DNA of 23,671 nucleotides from Microbacteriaceae bacterium (lineage in GTDB: Bacteria; Actinomycetota; Actinomycetes; Actinomycetales; Microbacteriaceae), in NCBI GenBank assembly GCA_012511645.1, contig JAAZFP010000113.1, positions 1 to 23,671 on the forward strand, read 5' to 3'. The notes below the pieces were generated by a model. That model worked only from the letters and a program-made list of their open reading frames with translations, was not told the origin of the DNA and did no database searches. Shown here one piece after another: positions 14,832-21,580 of this stretch. Position numbers and translations under genes: made by a program. Numbering within the stretch: the stretch's first letter is position 1; each line of letters begins with the position of its first letter.

Positions 14832-15686
14832 ATGGCGATTGAACGGCTGCCGTCGACGGGAGATGCACCTCGCTCAACCGGCGTGCCGGCAAGTCTGGTG
14901 CCCGGAGGGGCAGCCGATTCGGCGGGGTTTCCGTGGGCTGGTCGCACCTTCGACCACCACGAGACTGCGTTTGCCGATGACGATGGCAGCGTGCCCGAGA
15001 GCTACCGGCAGGCGATCACCGCGCTTCGTGAGGCGACGCTCAGCAAGAGCGCCGTTCGCGTCGCCGAGGCGCAGGCAGACGCGCTGGTAGCGCTTTCTGG
15101 CATTCGCGTGTTGGTACCACTCCTCGCAGAGGCCGGTGGGATTGGGCTGACCCCTGAAGGGCGCACGGTGGAGAAGACCCAAGAGCTGTCGATTGTCACC
15201 GTCGCAGCTCCCGACGGTCGGCGGGTAATGCCGGTATTCAGTTCGGTCGACAGCATGCGTGTGTGGAACCCTGAGGCGAGACCGATCCCAGTGCCAGCAC
15301 CGCAGGCAGCAATTGCGGCAGCGCAAGAGCAGACCGACCTAATTATCATTGACCCGGGCAGCCCAGACCTCGAGTTTGGTGTGCGGCGCACCCAGCTTGA
15401 GGCCATGGCGCTCGGGCGCTGGGAAGTGCCAGGATGGGCCGACAGCGAGGTTGCAGAGGCGTTTGCCCAGGTGACCGCAACAGAGCCTCGGGTGGCGCGC
15501 GTTGAACTGGCGCCGGGCGATCCCGATGCCAGACTGCTTACTCCCGAAGTCGATGCGGTGGTCACCCTTCAGCCCGGTCTCGACCGTGAGCAGTTGAGCG
15601 AGATCATCGAAACAGTGCAGCGGACCTGGGCTGCGAGCCCGATTATCGCCGCACGCATCGATTCGATGCGTCTCGTGCTTCGCTAG
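14832..15686 (+). CDS. SseB family protein
   Basis: The 284-residue product matches the SseB-like N-terminal domain family common next to his genes in Micrococcales. Its family segments include RVLVPLLAEAG, the KTQELSIVTVAAPDGRRVMPVFSSVDSMRVWNPEARPIPV core (about residues 115-157), and a second alpha/beta part with LLTPEVDAVVTLQPGLDREQLSEIIETV near the C-terminus. It has no signal peptide or membrane segment. ATG 14832 is 14 nt after the priA stop with no clear ribosome-binding site, so translation is probably coupled. No biochemical role is established for the family. Its TAG stop shares a CTAG with the stop of the convergent aminotransferase gene. Confidence 0.82.
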   Translation: MAIERLPSTGDAPRSTGVPASLVPGGAADSAGFPWAGRTFDHHETAFADDDGSVPESYRQAITALREATLSKSAVRVAEAQADALVALSGIRVLVPLLAEAGGIGLTPEGRTVEKTQELSIVTVAAPDGRRVMPVFSSVDSMRVWNPEARPIPVPAPQAAIAAAQEQTDLIIIDPGSPDLEFGVRRTQLEAMALGRWEVPGWADSEVAEAFAQVTATEPRVARVELAPGDPDARLLTPEVDAVVTLQPGLDREQLSEIIETVQRTWAASPIIAARIDSMRLVLR

Positions 15687-16936
15687 TGATTCGACTCATG
15701 CCCTGGGGCGGAGGCCTGCCCCTGAGTGATCTCCGGTAGCCGCCTGATTGACGCGGCCATGCGTTGCACCGCCTCGGTCATGATCTCAGTCGAGGTCGCG
15801 AAGTTGAGTCGCACAAAACCCGCGCCCCCGGCGCCAAAGACATGGCCCGAGCTGAGCGCCACTCGTGCGTGGTCAAGAAAGAACCGTGCCGGGCCCTCGA
15901 GATCCGACACAACGGCCAGATCACCAGCGGGCTTGCCGCCATCAAAGAACCCAAGCGGCCGGCAATCGAACCAGGCGAGATAAGTGCCCTGCGGTGCCCT
16001 GTATCGGGTGCCGGGCAGGTGCTCAGCCAGCAGACTGGCCAGGAGATCACGATTGTGTTCGAGGCCCGCGAGCAGGCTGTCGAGCCAGTCGCGCGCGTGT
16101 GTGAAAGCGGCCGCGTGCGCGAGGATGCCGAGGTGGCTCGGCCCGTGGCTGACCTCTTCTGGCATGCCGCGCAGATCATCGGCGGCTTCGGGCCCGGCGA
16201 TCGCAATGGCAGCTTTCAGCCCAGCGAGGTTCCACGCCTTTGAGGCTGAGACGAGCGCGAAGCCATCCTCGGCACCCGCCACGCTGAGGTATGGCACAAA
16301 CTGGGCATCGCTGTAGACCAGAGGTGCGTGGATCTCGTCGGAGACGACCCGTACCCCGTGAGTGCGGGCGAGCGTCGCGACTCGCTCGAGCTCATCGCGC
16401 GTATGCACCGTGCCGGTCGGGTTGTGCGGGTTGCTCATGAGGTATGCCGCGCGGCCACCTGTCGCACGTGCCGAGCGAAACGTCGCCTCGAGGGCGTCGT
16501 GATCGATGCGATAGTCAGCACCGAGTGGTGCCTCGACGACTCGACGGCCCGAGTTCGTGATGAACGCATAGAAGGGCGCATACACGGGGTTGTTCACCAC
16601 GACCACGTCCCCAGGATCGGTGATCAGTCGCAGCACCTCGACGACACCCATCATCACATCGGGAACAATAGCGGTGCGCTCGGGGTCGAGGGTGGTCCAG
16701 CCCCAACGATCGGCGGCAAACCCGCTCACTGCTTCTCCAAGCGGGTTGCCCGCCGGGTAGCCGGTGTCGCCGCGCTCAATCGCAGAGATAAGCACGTCGC
16801 GCACGGCCGGGGCCTGCAGCACATCCATCTCGGCGACCCACAGCGGCAGCACGTCTTCCGGATATATGCGCCACTTCATGCTGGTGCGCTGACGTAGCTG
16901 CTCGAGTGAGAGTTGCTCCAGTGGATTCATCGACAT
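15683..16936 (-). CDS. MalY/PatB-type PLP-dependent aminotransferase / putative C-S lyase
   Basis: This fold-type I PLP enzyme of 417 residues resembles the MalY/PatB group, many of which are cystathionine beta-lyases. Visible are the N-terminal MKWRIYPEDVLPLWVAEMDV (20-39), GDTGYPAGNPLGEAV, YLMSNPHNPTGTVH (165-178), VSDEIHAPLVY, the PLP-binding Lys233 in SASKAWNLAGLK, and a C-terminal GAGGAGFVRLNFAT. The substrate cannot be fixed from sequence: beta-C-S lyase and aminotransferase are both possible. ATG 16936 is preceded by a GAGG-containing region, and TACGCT (16975-16970, minus strand) may be its -10. The 97-nt gap to azlD suggests its own promoter. It has a hydrophilic C-terminal tail. Confidence 0.85.
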   Translation of the reverse strand: MSMNPLEQLSLEQLRQRTSMKWRIYPEDVLPLWVAEMDVLQAPAVRDVLISAIERGDTGYPAGNPLGEAVSGFAADRWGWTTLDPERTAIVPDVMMGVVEVLRLITDPGDVVVVNNPVYAPFYAFITNSGRRVVEAPLGADYRIDHDALEATFRSARATGGRAAYLMSNPHNPTGTVHTRDELERVATLARTHGVRVVSDEIHAPLVYSDAQFVPYLSVAGAEDGFALVSASKAWNLAGLKAAIAIAGPEAADDLRGMPEEVSHGPSHLGILAHAAAFTHARDWLDSLLAGLEHNRDLLASLLAEHLPGTRYRAPQGTYLAWFDCRPLGFFDGGKPAGDLAVVSDLEGPARFFLDHARVALSSGHVFGAGGAGFVRLNFATSTEIMTEAVQRMAASIRRLPEITQGQASAPGHESNH

Positions 16937-17033
16937 TGCTCTGCCTCACACTTTCCGTTGATCGTTCCAGCGTAGCTGGCAACGGTGCGAACTGCGGTGA
17001 GAGCAGAGCGAATGAGCGCAGAGTGAACAGTGA

Positions 17034-17360
17034 TTAGAACAGGTTGAGCAGCGTGACATAGACCGCAGTGCCAACGAAAATGCTGAGCAGCGCGCGACGC
17101 CCCCCGAAGAGGTGCACGAGCACGGTCACCGCCGACGCCACGGCGACCACCCACACCTTGCCGGGCCGTGCCACAATTTCTCCTGCGATCATTACAATCG
17201 CGAGGATCAGCAGCAGCCCAGCGGGCATCCAGCGCCCGAGCGCTTGCACAAACTTTGACTTTCGCAGTGGCTTCAGTATTGCGAAAGGCAGTGCTCGCAG
17301 CAGCAGGGTGATGACGCCCGAGAGCAGCACCGCAGCGATCATGTACCAGAGTTCAGGCAT
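17034..17360 (-). CDS. azlD: Branched-chain amino acid exporter small subunit, AzlD family
   Basis: This 108-residue, very hydrophobic protein has four probable membrane segments (about residues 5-28, 44-64, 68-86, 90-107), including the family segment LLLRALPFAIL. AzlD proteins pair with AzlC to export branched-chain or related amino acids (BrnE of the BrnFE leucine/isoleucine/methionine exporter of Corynebacterium). Its ATG lies inside the end of azlC (8-nt overlap), with GAGGTG as ribosome-binding site 7 or so nt upstream, so the two are translated together. Confidence 0.9.
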   Translation of the reverse strand: MPELWYMIAAVLLSGVITLLLRALPFAILKPLRKSKFVQALGRWMPAGLLLILAIVMIAGEIVARPGKVWVVAVASAVTVLVHLFGGRRALLSIFVGTAVYVTLLNLF

Positions 17361-18120
17361 CGCTCACCTCGCCATCTTTTGGCGCCTCATCTTTGGGCGT
17401 ATCTGCAGCATCCTGGTTGAGGGACTCCGCCCTGCGGCGACGCTCCCAGAAAAAACGGGCAACAAGCGTGAGCGTGAAGATGCCGAGGGCGGCGAGCAGC
17501 GGAGCCTCGGGCACGAGAACCATCGCGAGTGCCACTGAGAACCCTGCAAGCACGATCGACGGAATCTCGTTGCGAGATCTGGCAGCATCGAGGGCCATCA
17601 CGATAAAAAGTGATACCAGCGCGAATTCGAACCCTTCGATAGGGGTCGGTAAGAACGATGCAACGATGACTCCGAGCACACCACCGGCGACCCAGTATGC
17701 CTGCATGAGCAACTGGCCGGTCAACATGCGAGTCGACGACAGTCGCTCGGGAGGCATGAGCACATAGGTGGCGTAGGCCTCGTCGATCATGGCGTAGATC
17801 GAGTATGCGCGGCGAATGCCCGGCTTGATCACCTGCACGGGGAATGACAGGGGATAGAAGACGTGTCGGAAGTTCAGCGCAAAGACGGTCGCGGCGATCG
17901 TGAGCAGGGGAGTGGACGTGGCGATCAGGCTCACCAGCAGCAGTTCGACCGAGCCGGCGAAGACGACGATCGAGAGGGCAGGGGCGAGCCACCAGGGCAG
18001 GTCTGCTTGGATAACCAGCAACCCGAGCGCAAATCCGAGCGGAAAGATGCCGAGGCCGACCCCAAGGGAGTCGACCGCACCCTGCCGAATCTGTGTCGTT
18101 CGACGTGCTGAGGCAGCCAC
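17353..18120 (-). CDS. azlC: Branched-chain amino acid exporter large subunit, AzlC family
   Basis: The 255-residue membrane protein has the AzlC pattern: a short cytoplasmic N-terminus, GLGIFPLGFALGLLVIQADLPWW, SIVVFAGSVELLLVSLIA, the signature ALNFRHVFYPLSF (about 82-94), YAMIDEAYATYVL, and later membrane segments. Together with AzlD it should export branched-chain amino acids or methionine. The C-terminus is an unusual charged tail of about 30 residues (RRRRAESLNQDAADTPKDE and onward) that also encodes the azlD ribosome-binding site. The start codon is GTG 18120, 6 nt after the DUF1844 stop, with a poor ribosome-binding site, so coupling to the upstream gene is likely. Substrate is inferred from the family. 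Confidence 0.9.
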   Translation of the reverse strand: MAASARRTTQIRQGAVDSLGVGLGIFPLGFALGLLVIQADLPWWLAPALSIVVFAGSVELLLVSLIATSTPLLTIAATVFALNFRHVFYPLSFPVQVIKPGIRRAYSIYAMIDEAYATYVLMPPERLSSTRMLTGQLLMQAYWVAGGVLGVIVASFLPTPIEGFEFALVSLFIVMALDAARSRNEIPSIVLAGFSVALAMVLVPEAPLLAALGIFTLTLVARFFWERRRRAESLNQDAADTPKDEAPKDGEVSDA

Positions 18121-18126
18121 TGCGAA

Positions 18127-18474
18127 CTAGATGACTGAGCCGGTGTACTTCTCGCCCGGGCCCTTGCCCGGCTCATCGGGAATCACCGACGCCTCACGGA
18201 AGGCGAGCTGCACGGAGCGAAGACCGTCCCGGAGCGGGCGAGCGTGCGAGTCGCTGATCTCGGGGGCGCCAGCAGTGATGAGGCCGGCGAGTGCGTTGAT
18301 GAGCTTGCGTGCCTCGTCGAGATCGGTTTCGTTCTCGGGATCGTCTGAGAGGCCGCATTTCACTGCTGCAGCGCTCAAGAGGTTGATCGCCGCCGCGGTG
18401 ATGATCTCGACGGCAGGAACTTCTGCGATGTCTCTGGCTGCCTGCTGGGCATCGGTACGGGGCTGCTCGCTCAT
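18127..18474 (-). CDS. DUF1844 domain-containing protein
   Basis: The 115-residue product carries a DUF1844 domain (about residues 14-75, EVPAVEIITAAAINLLSAAAVKCGL and the LDEARKLINALAGLI helix), followed by a short tail with no motif. ATG 18474 is chosen over the longer ORF to 18606 because AGGA lies just upstream and the extension would cross the infC promoter. DUF1844 genes divergent from infC are common in actinobacteria, but no function is known. Here it heads a minus-strand unit with azlC and azlD, only 6 nt apart, which may be simple co-transcription rather than shared function. Confidence 0.82.
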   Translation of the reverse strand: MSEQPRTDAQQAARDIAEVPAVEIITAAAINLLSAAAVKCGLSDDPENETDLDEARKLINALAGLITAGAPEISDSHARPLRDGLRSVQLAFREASVIPDEPGKGPGEKYTGSVI

Positions 18475-18525
18475 GGGGTCCTGTTCGTTGACTTGGTTCG
18501 TTGACACGGCCGTAGTGCCGCTTGC

Positions 18526-18554
18526 TTTACCTCGCGGTGCAGATCTGCTACGCT
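18526..18554 (+). promoter_or_regulatory. Probable infC promoter
   Basis: TTTACC (18526-18531) and TACGCT (18549-18554) are separated by exactly 17 nt. The predicted transcript would start near 18561 and carry a leader of about 195 nt before infC. Just upstream, GTTCGTTGAC is repeated at 18483-18492 and 18496-18505. Confidence 0.55.
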
Positions 18555-18560
18555 TGCACA

Positions 18561-18755
18561 GGTTCGTTGCTTTGCGCTGCGAACTTGCAAGTGGAGATTC
18601 TCCCACCTGACACCAACTACAAGGTTATCGGGTTGTTGGCACCCCGTCGCATCGCGACAGCTACAAAGGGTGCAGGATTGCTCGCGCGGTCCAGATCTTT
18701 GCTTGCACATGCCCATGACATTGGCCATGCAACACACGATCTGAAGGAGCCGGCG
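18561..18755 (+). other. Long 5' leader of infC
   Basis: The stretch before infC carries no convincing gene, although it happens to be open in the infC frame back to a TTG at 18522. It contains a hairpin near 18591-18606 (GTGGAGATTCTCCCAC) and another at 18708-18729 (CATGCCCA with TGGCCATG, one mismatch, 6-nt loop). It ends with the strong GAAGGAG at 18743-18749. The long leader of a ribosomal operon is a natural place for autoregulation, but I cannot match it to a known r-protein leader family. Confidence 0.5.
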
Positions 18756-19364
18756 ATCAGCGATCCCCGTACAAATGAGCGAATCCGCGTACCAGAGGTG
18801 CGCCTGGTGGGCCCGAGCGGCGAGCAAGTCGGCGTCGTGTCCATCGACACAGCCCTGCGCTTGGCCGCAGAAGCTGACCTCGACCTGGTCGAGGTTGCAC
18901 CGAATTCGAAGCCGCCCGTGGCAAAGATCATGGACTTCGGCAAGTACAAGTACGAGGCTGCCCAAAAGGCAAAAGAAGCTCGCCGCAATCAAGCGAACAC
19001 CGTGCTCAAAGAGGTGCGCTTTCGCCTGAAGATCGACACGCACGACTACGAGACCAAGGCGAAGCGAGCCATCGGCTTCCTGTCGCAGGGCGACAAGGTG
19101 AAGGCGATGATCCTCTTCCGTGGTCGCGAGCAGTCTCGTCCCGAACAGGGTGTGCGCCTGTTGCAGAAGTTTGCTGAAGACATCGCCGAGTTCGGGGTCG
19201 TTGAGAGTTCACCTCGCATCGACGGCCGCAACATGGTGATGGTCATCGCCCCCTTGAAGAACAAGAGCGAGGCGAAGGCAGAACAAAACGCACGTCGTGC
19301 CGAGGAAAAGGCACACCGTCGTTCAGAGGCTTCCGGCGAAGCGGACGCTTCCGCTGCGGAATAG
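18756..19364 (+). CDS. infC: Translation initiation factor IF-3 (AUC start codon)
   Basis: IF-3 binds the 30S subunit, keeps it free of 50S and checks the start codon. The 202-residue product begins ISDPRTNERIRVPEVRLVGP, matching the N-terminus of other actinobacterial IF-3 proteins, then has the N-domain/linker (DLVEVAPNSKPPVAKIMDFGKYKYE) and the C-domain (EVRFRLKIDTHDYETK, ILFRGREQSRPEQG, MVMVIAPL), with a charged Ala/Glu-rich tail. No ATG, GTG or TTG occurs at the expected position. ATC 18756 lies 6 nt after a near-perfect GAAGGAG (18743-18749). A rare AUC start fits the known use of discriminated start codons for IF-3 autoregulation (AUU in E. coli). rpmI and rplT follow. Confidence 0.95.
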   Translation: MSDPRTNERIRVPEVRLVGPSGEQVGVVSIDTALRLAAEADLDLVEVAPNSKPPVAKIMDFGKYKYEAAQKAKEARRNQANTVLKEVRFRLKIDTHDYETKAKRAIGFLSQGDKVKAMILFRGREQSRPEQGVRLLQKFAEDIAEFGVVESSPRIDGRNMVMVIAPLKNKSEAKAEQNARRAEEKAHRRSEASGEADASAAE

Positions 19365-19432
19365 ACCCGTGGCCTGTTGGCCGCAAGACACGTTGTCGCT
19401 TCGGTGACGCGCACCACAACAAGGAGATAGAG

Positions 19433-19627
19433 ATGCCCAAGCAGAAGACCCACTCGGGGGCAAAGAAGCGGTTTAAGGTAACCGGCAGCGGCAAGCTGGT
19501 GAAGCAGCAGGCCGGCATGCGCCACAACCTCGAGGTGAAGGCCTCGAAGCGCAAGCGTCGTCTGAACGCAGACCAGGTGCTTTCACCGGCTGACGTCAAG
19601 CAGGCCAAGAAACTGCTGGTGCGCTAA
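19433..19627 (+). CDS. rpmI: 50S ribosomal protein L35
   Basis: This 64-residue basic protein begins MPKQKTHSGAKKRFKVTGSGKL and ends with a run of Lys/Arg-rich helices typical of bL35, a component of the large subunit. AAGGAG (about 19421-19426) gives a good ribosome-binding site. It lies between infC and rplT in the conserved infC-rpmI-rplT operon. The 68-nt spacer from infC contains small hairpins (GGCC-tgtt-GGCC at 19371-19382). Confidence 0.98.
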   Translation: MPKQKTHSGAKKRFKVTGSGKLVKQQAGMRHNLEVKASKRKRRLNADQVLSPADVKQAKKLLVR

Positions 19628-19665
19628 GCGCCGCCGAGTCGAATCGTTTTTAAGGAAGTACTGAA

Positions 19666-20049
19666 ATGGCAAGAGTTAAAAGGGCAGTCAACGCTCACAA
19701 GAAGCGTCGCGTAATCCTCGAGCGCGCAGAGGGCTACCGCGGTCAGCGGTCACGCCTCTACCGCAAGGCAAAAGAGCAGGTTATTCACTCGCTCGTTTAC
19801 TCGTACAACGACCGTCGCAAGAAGAAGGGCGACTTCCGTCGCCTCTGGATCCAGCGCATCAACGCTGGCGCGCGTGCAAACGGCCTGACCTACAACCGCT
19901 TCATCCAGGGTCTGGGTCTCGCCGGTGTTGAGGTTGACCGCCGCATGCTCAGCGAGCTTGCAACCAACGAGCCGGCATCGTTTGCCGCACTCGTTGAGGT
20001 GGCAAAGGCTGCACTGCCTGAAGATGTGAACGCACCGAAGGCTGCCTAG
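19666..20049 (+). CDS. rplT: 50S ribosomal protein L20
   Basis: This 127-residue bL20 begins MARVKRAVNAHKKRRVILERAEGYRGQRSRLYRKAKEQV and is very basic in its N-terminal half, which threads into 23S rRNA; the C-terminal globular half (FIQGLGLAGVEVDRRMLSELA) is conserved. It is essential for early 50S assembly and in other bacteria represses its own operon. It is followed by a large hairpin terminator at 20068-20109. Confidence 0.98.
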   Translation: MARVKRAVNAHKKRRVILERAEGYRGQRSRLYRKAKEQVIHSLVYSYNDRRKKKGDFRRLWIQRINAGARANGLTYNRFIQGLGLAGVEVDRRMLSELATNEPASFAALVEVAKAALPEDVNAPKAA

Positions 20050-20067
20050 GCGCCTCGCGTTGTTGTT

Positions 20068-20109
20068 CGAACGGCCCCGTCACTGCTCACGCAGCGACGG
20101 GGCCGTTCG
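20068..20109 (+). terminator. Hairpin terminator after rplT
   Basis: CGAACGGCCCCGTC (20068-20081) pairs perfectly with GACGGGGCCGTTCG (20096-20109), and CTGC (20083-20086) pairs with GCAG (20091-20094) around a TCAC loop. The result is a 14-bp stem, one mismatch, then 4 bp. The downstream sequence (CTCTGTCG) is only weakly T-rich, as is common for actinobacterial terminators. Confidence 0.85.
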
Positions 20110-20136
20110 CTCTGTCGCAGTCCGCCCGCCGAGCGG

Positions 20137-20142
20137 TAGGGT
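20137..20142 (+). promoter_or_regulatory. -10 element for leaderless transcription of the SpoU-family gene
   Basis: TAGGGT begins exactly 12 nt before GTG 20149 and directly follows the rplT terminator. It predicts a transcript that starts on the GTG. Confidence 0.6.
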
Positions 20143-20148
20143 GGTCGC

Positions 20149-20943
20149 GTGATTGATAATGCGAAGGCCCCGCGAGTGAGGCGAGTTGCGGCACTTGCGC
20201 GCAAGAAGGATCGCCGCATCCAGGAGCAGTTTCTCGTTGAGGGGCCTCAGGCCGTTCGTGAGTTGCTCGTGTACCAGCCCGAGCTGGCCGTGACCGTCTA
20301 CGCCACCACCGGTACTGAGCCGTGGCAGCACGAGGTTGACCGCCTGGCCGACGCGGCTGACGTGGAAATCGTGCGAGTGACCGATGAGGTGCTGGCAGCG
20401 ATGGCTGAGACGGTGCAGCCTCAGGGAGTGTTGGCAGTCGCTCGTATGCGGCAGGTGTCGCTTGACGAAGCGTTGGTCGGAGCGGGGCTTGTTGCGGTGT
20501 TGCACGAGGTGCGTGATCCTGGGAATGCTGGCACCGTGCTTCGCGCGGCTGATGCGGCTGGCGCCGATGCGGTGATTTTTTCTGGAGAAAGCATCGACCC
20601 GTGGCACCCAAAGGTGGTGCGTTCGACCACTGGTTCGCTGTTTCATCTGCCCGTTGTGACTGCTGTGACACTCGATGATGCCGTGAACGCATTGCGTGCT
20701 GCCGGGCTGCGTGTGCTCGCGGCTGACGTGAATGGTGACGAACTCTCGCCGAGCGACTCTGTGCTCAAAGATCCGTTGGCGTGGGTGTTTGGCAACGAAG
20801 CGCGAGGTCTCACCGACGCTGAACGTTCGATCGCCGATGGTGCCAGGCGTTTGCCCATCTATGGCAGCGCTGAGTCACTCAACCTCGCAACCGCGGCGAG
20901 TGTGTGCCTCTACGTCACGGCGTTTTCGCAGCGCAACGCCTGA
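20149..20943 (+). CDS. TrmH/SpoU family RNA 2'-O-methyltransferase
   Basis: This SPOUT-fold enzyme of 264 residues should methylate a ribose 2'-OH in rRNA or tRNA. The N-terminal part (RIQEQFLVEGPQAVRELL, about residues 23-40) is the substrate-binding domain. The three SPOUT motifs are present: motif 1 VRDPGNAGTVLRAADAAGAD (121-140, with Asn126 and Arg132), motif 2 WVFGNEARGL (212-221), and motif 3 PIYGSAESLNLATAAS (236-251) in the knot. GTG 20149 has no Shine-Dalgarno sequence but a leaderless-type -10. In many actinobacteria this gene lies between rplT and pheST (tsnR-like); here pheST does not follow. The exact RNA target is not decidable from sequence. Confidence 0.93.
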   Translation: MIDNAKAPRVRRVAALARKKDRRIQEQFLVEGPQAVRELLVYQPELAVTVYATTGTEPWQHEVDRLADAADVEIVRVTDEVLAAMAETVQPQGVLAVARMRQVSLDEALVGAGLVAVLHEVRDPGNAGTVLRAADAAGADAVIFSGESIDPWHPKVVRSTTGSLFHLPVVTAVTLDDAVNALRAAGLRVLAADVNGDELSPSDSVLKDPLAWVFGNEARGLTDAERSIADGARRLPIYGSAESLNLATAASVCLYVTAFSQRNA

Positions 20944-20944
20944 G

Positions 20945-21457
20945 TCACCAGGGCAAGAGCACGGGCTTTGCCCAGAAGAATCGCAGCGGGTTGACGTAGC
21001 TGTCATTGACTCGCACACCGAGGTGGAGGCAGCGGCTTTCGCAGTGGCCGCCTTCGGCGACCGTACCCAGCGTGGCGCCGCGTCGAACGGTCTCGCCAAC
21101 CAGCAGTGTGCTCTCAACGGGTTCAAGGGTGACCACGGTGTCTGGCGCTGTTCTGAGAGAAATGAGTGGGCGATCAACCACCATCCCAACGAATGACACC
21201 ACACCGTCGGAAGGCGCGCGCACCAGTTGCCCGTGTGTCGCGGGCACATCGATGCCGCGGTGGCCGGCCTGATATGGGCCGCCTGGCAGGTCAAAGTGCC
21301 GAACGGGGGCGAGTGGGGTAGCTATTGGCGGGAGCCATCGTTCGGATGACGGCGCTGGTCTCTCGGCCGACGAGAACGACGGGCCTGAAGGCGATCCGAG
21401 GCTGAGTGTCAGCGCCACCAGTGACCCGAGGATGACCCGTGTAATGCGACGTTTCAT
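20945..21457 (-). CDS. Secreted M23-like (LytM domain) peptidase-family protein
   Basis: The 170-residue product starts with a signal peptide (MKRRITRVILGSLVALTLSLG) and carries an M23-type domain from about residue 60 to the end. The first zinc motif HRGID (His66, Asp70) and the last zinc histidine (His145 in RCLHLGV) are present. The first His of the usual HxH is Cys143, and the catalytic His normally found after the middle strand is replaced (VTLEPVES, about 109-116). This variant is widespread in actinobacteria beside rpsB (Rv2891-like). It may be a weak or inactive peptidase that binds peptidoglycan. Its stop is one nucleotide from that of the convergent methyltransferase gene, and it is divergent from rpsB. 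Confidence 0.85.
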   Translation of the reverse strand: MKRRITRVILGSLVALTLSLGSPSGPSFSSAERPAPSSERWLPPIATPLAPVRHFDLPGGPYQAGHRGIDVPATHGQLVRAPSDGVVSFVGMVVDRPLISLRTAPDTVVTLEPVESTLLVGETVRRGATLGTVAEGGHCESRCLHLGVRVNDSYVNPLRFFWAKPVLLPW

Positions 21458-21563
21458 ACCGAGACAGTGACATATGTGGCGGGCGGACGCTCACCGCGTT
21501 CCACAGCCGCCGCGCACCTCATTGATTTCCTGTGTTGTGGACGACGAATGGGGGTGTAACTGG

Positions 21564-21572
21564 TGCTAAACT
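21564..21572 (+). promoter_or_regulatory. Probable rpsB promoter (extended -10)
   Basis: TGCTAAACT is an extended -10 (TG-n-TAAACT, hexamer 21567-21572) about 190 nt before rpsB. No strong -35 is visible at the normal distance. The predicted start is near 21579, directly before the first leader hairpin. Confidence 0.6.
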
Positions 21573-21580
21573 ATTCGGTG

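Noticed and set aside
16328..16897. Plus-strand ORF of 189 codons opposite the aminotransferase gene
   Set aside because: The opposite strand encodes a full-length PLP enzyme with all motifs; this frame is a shadow.
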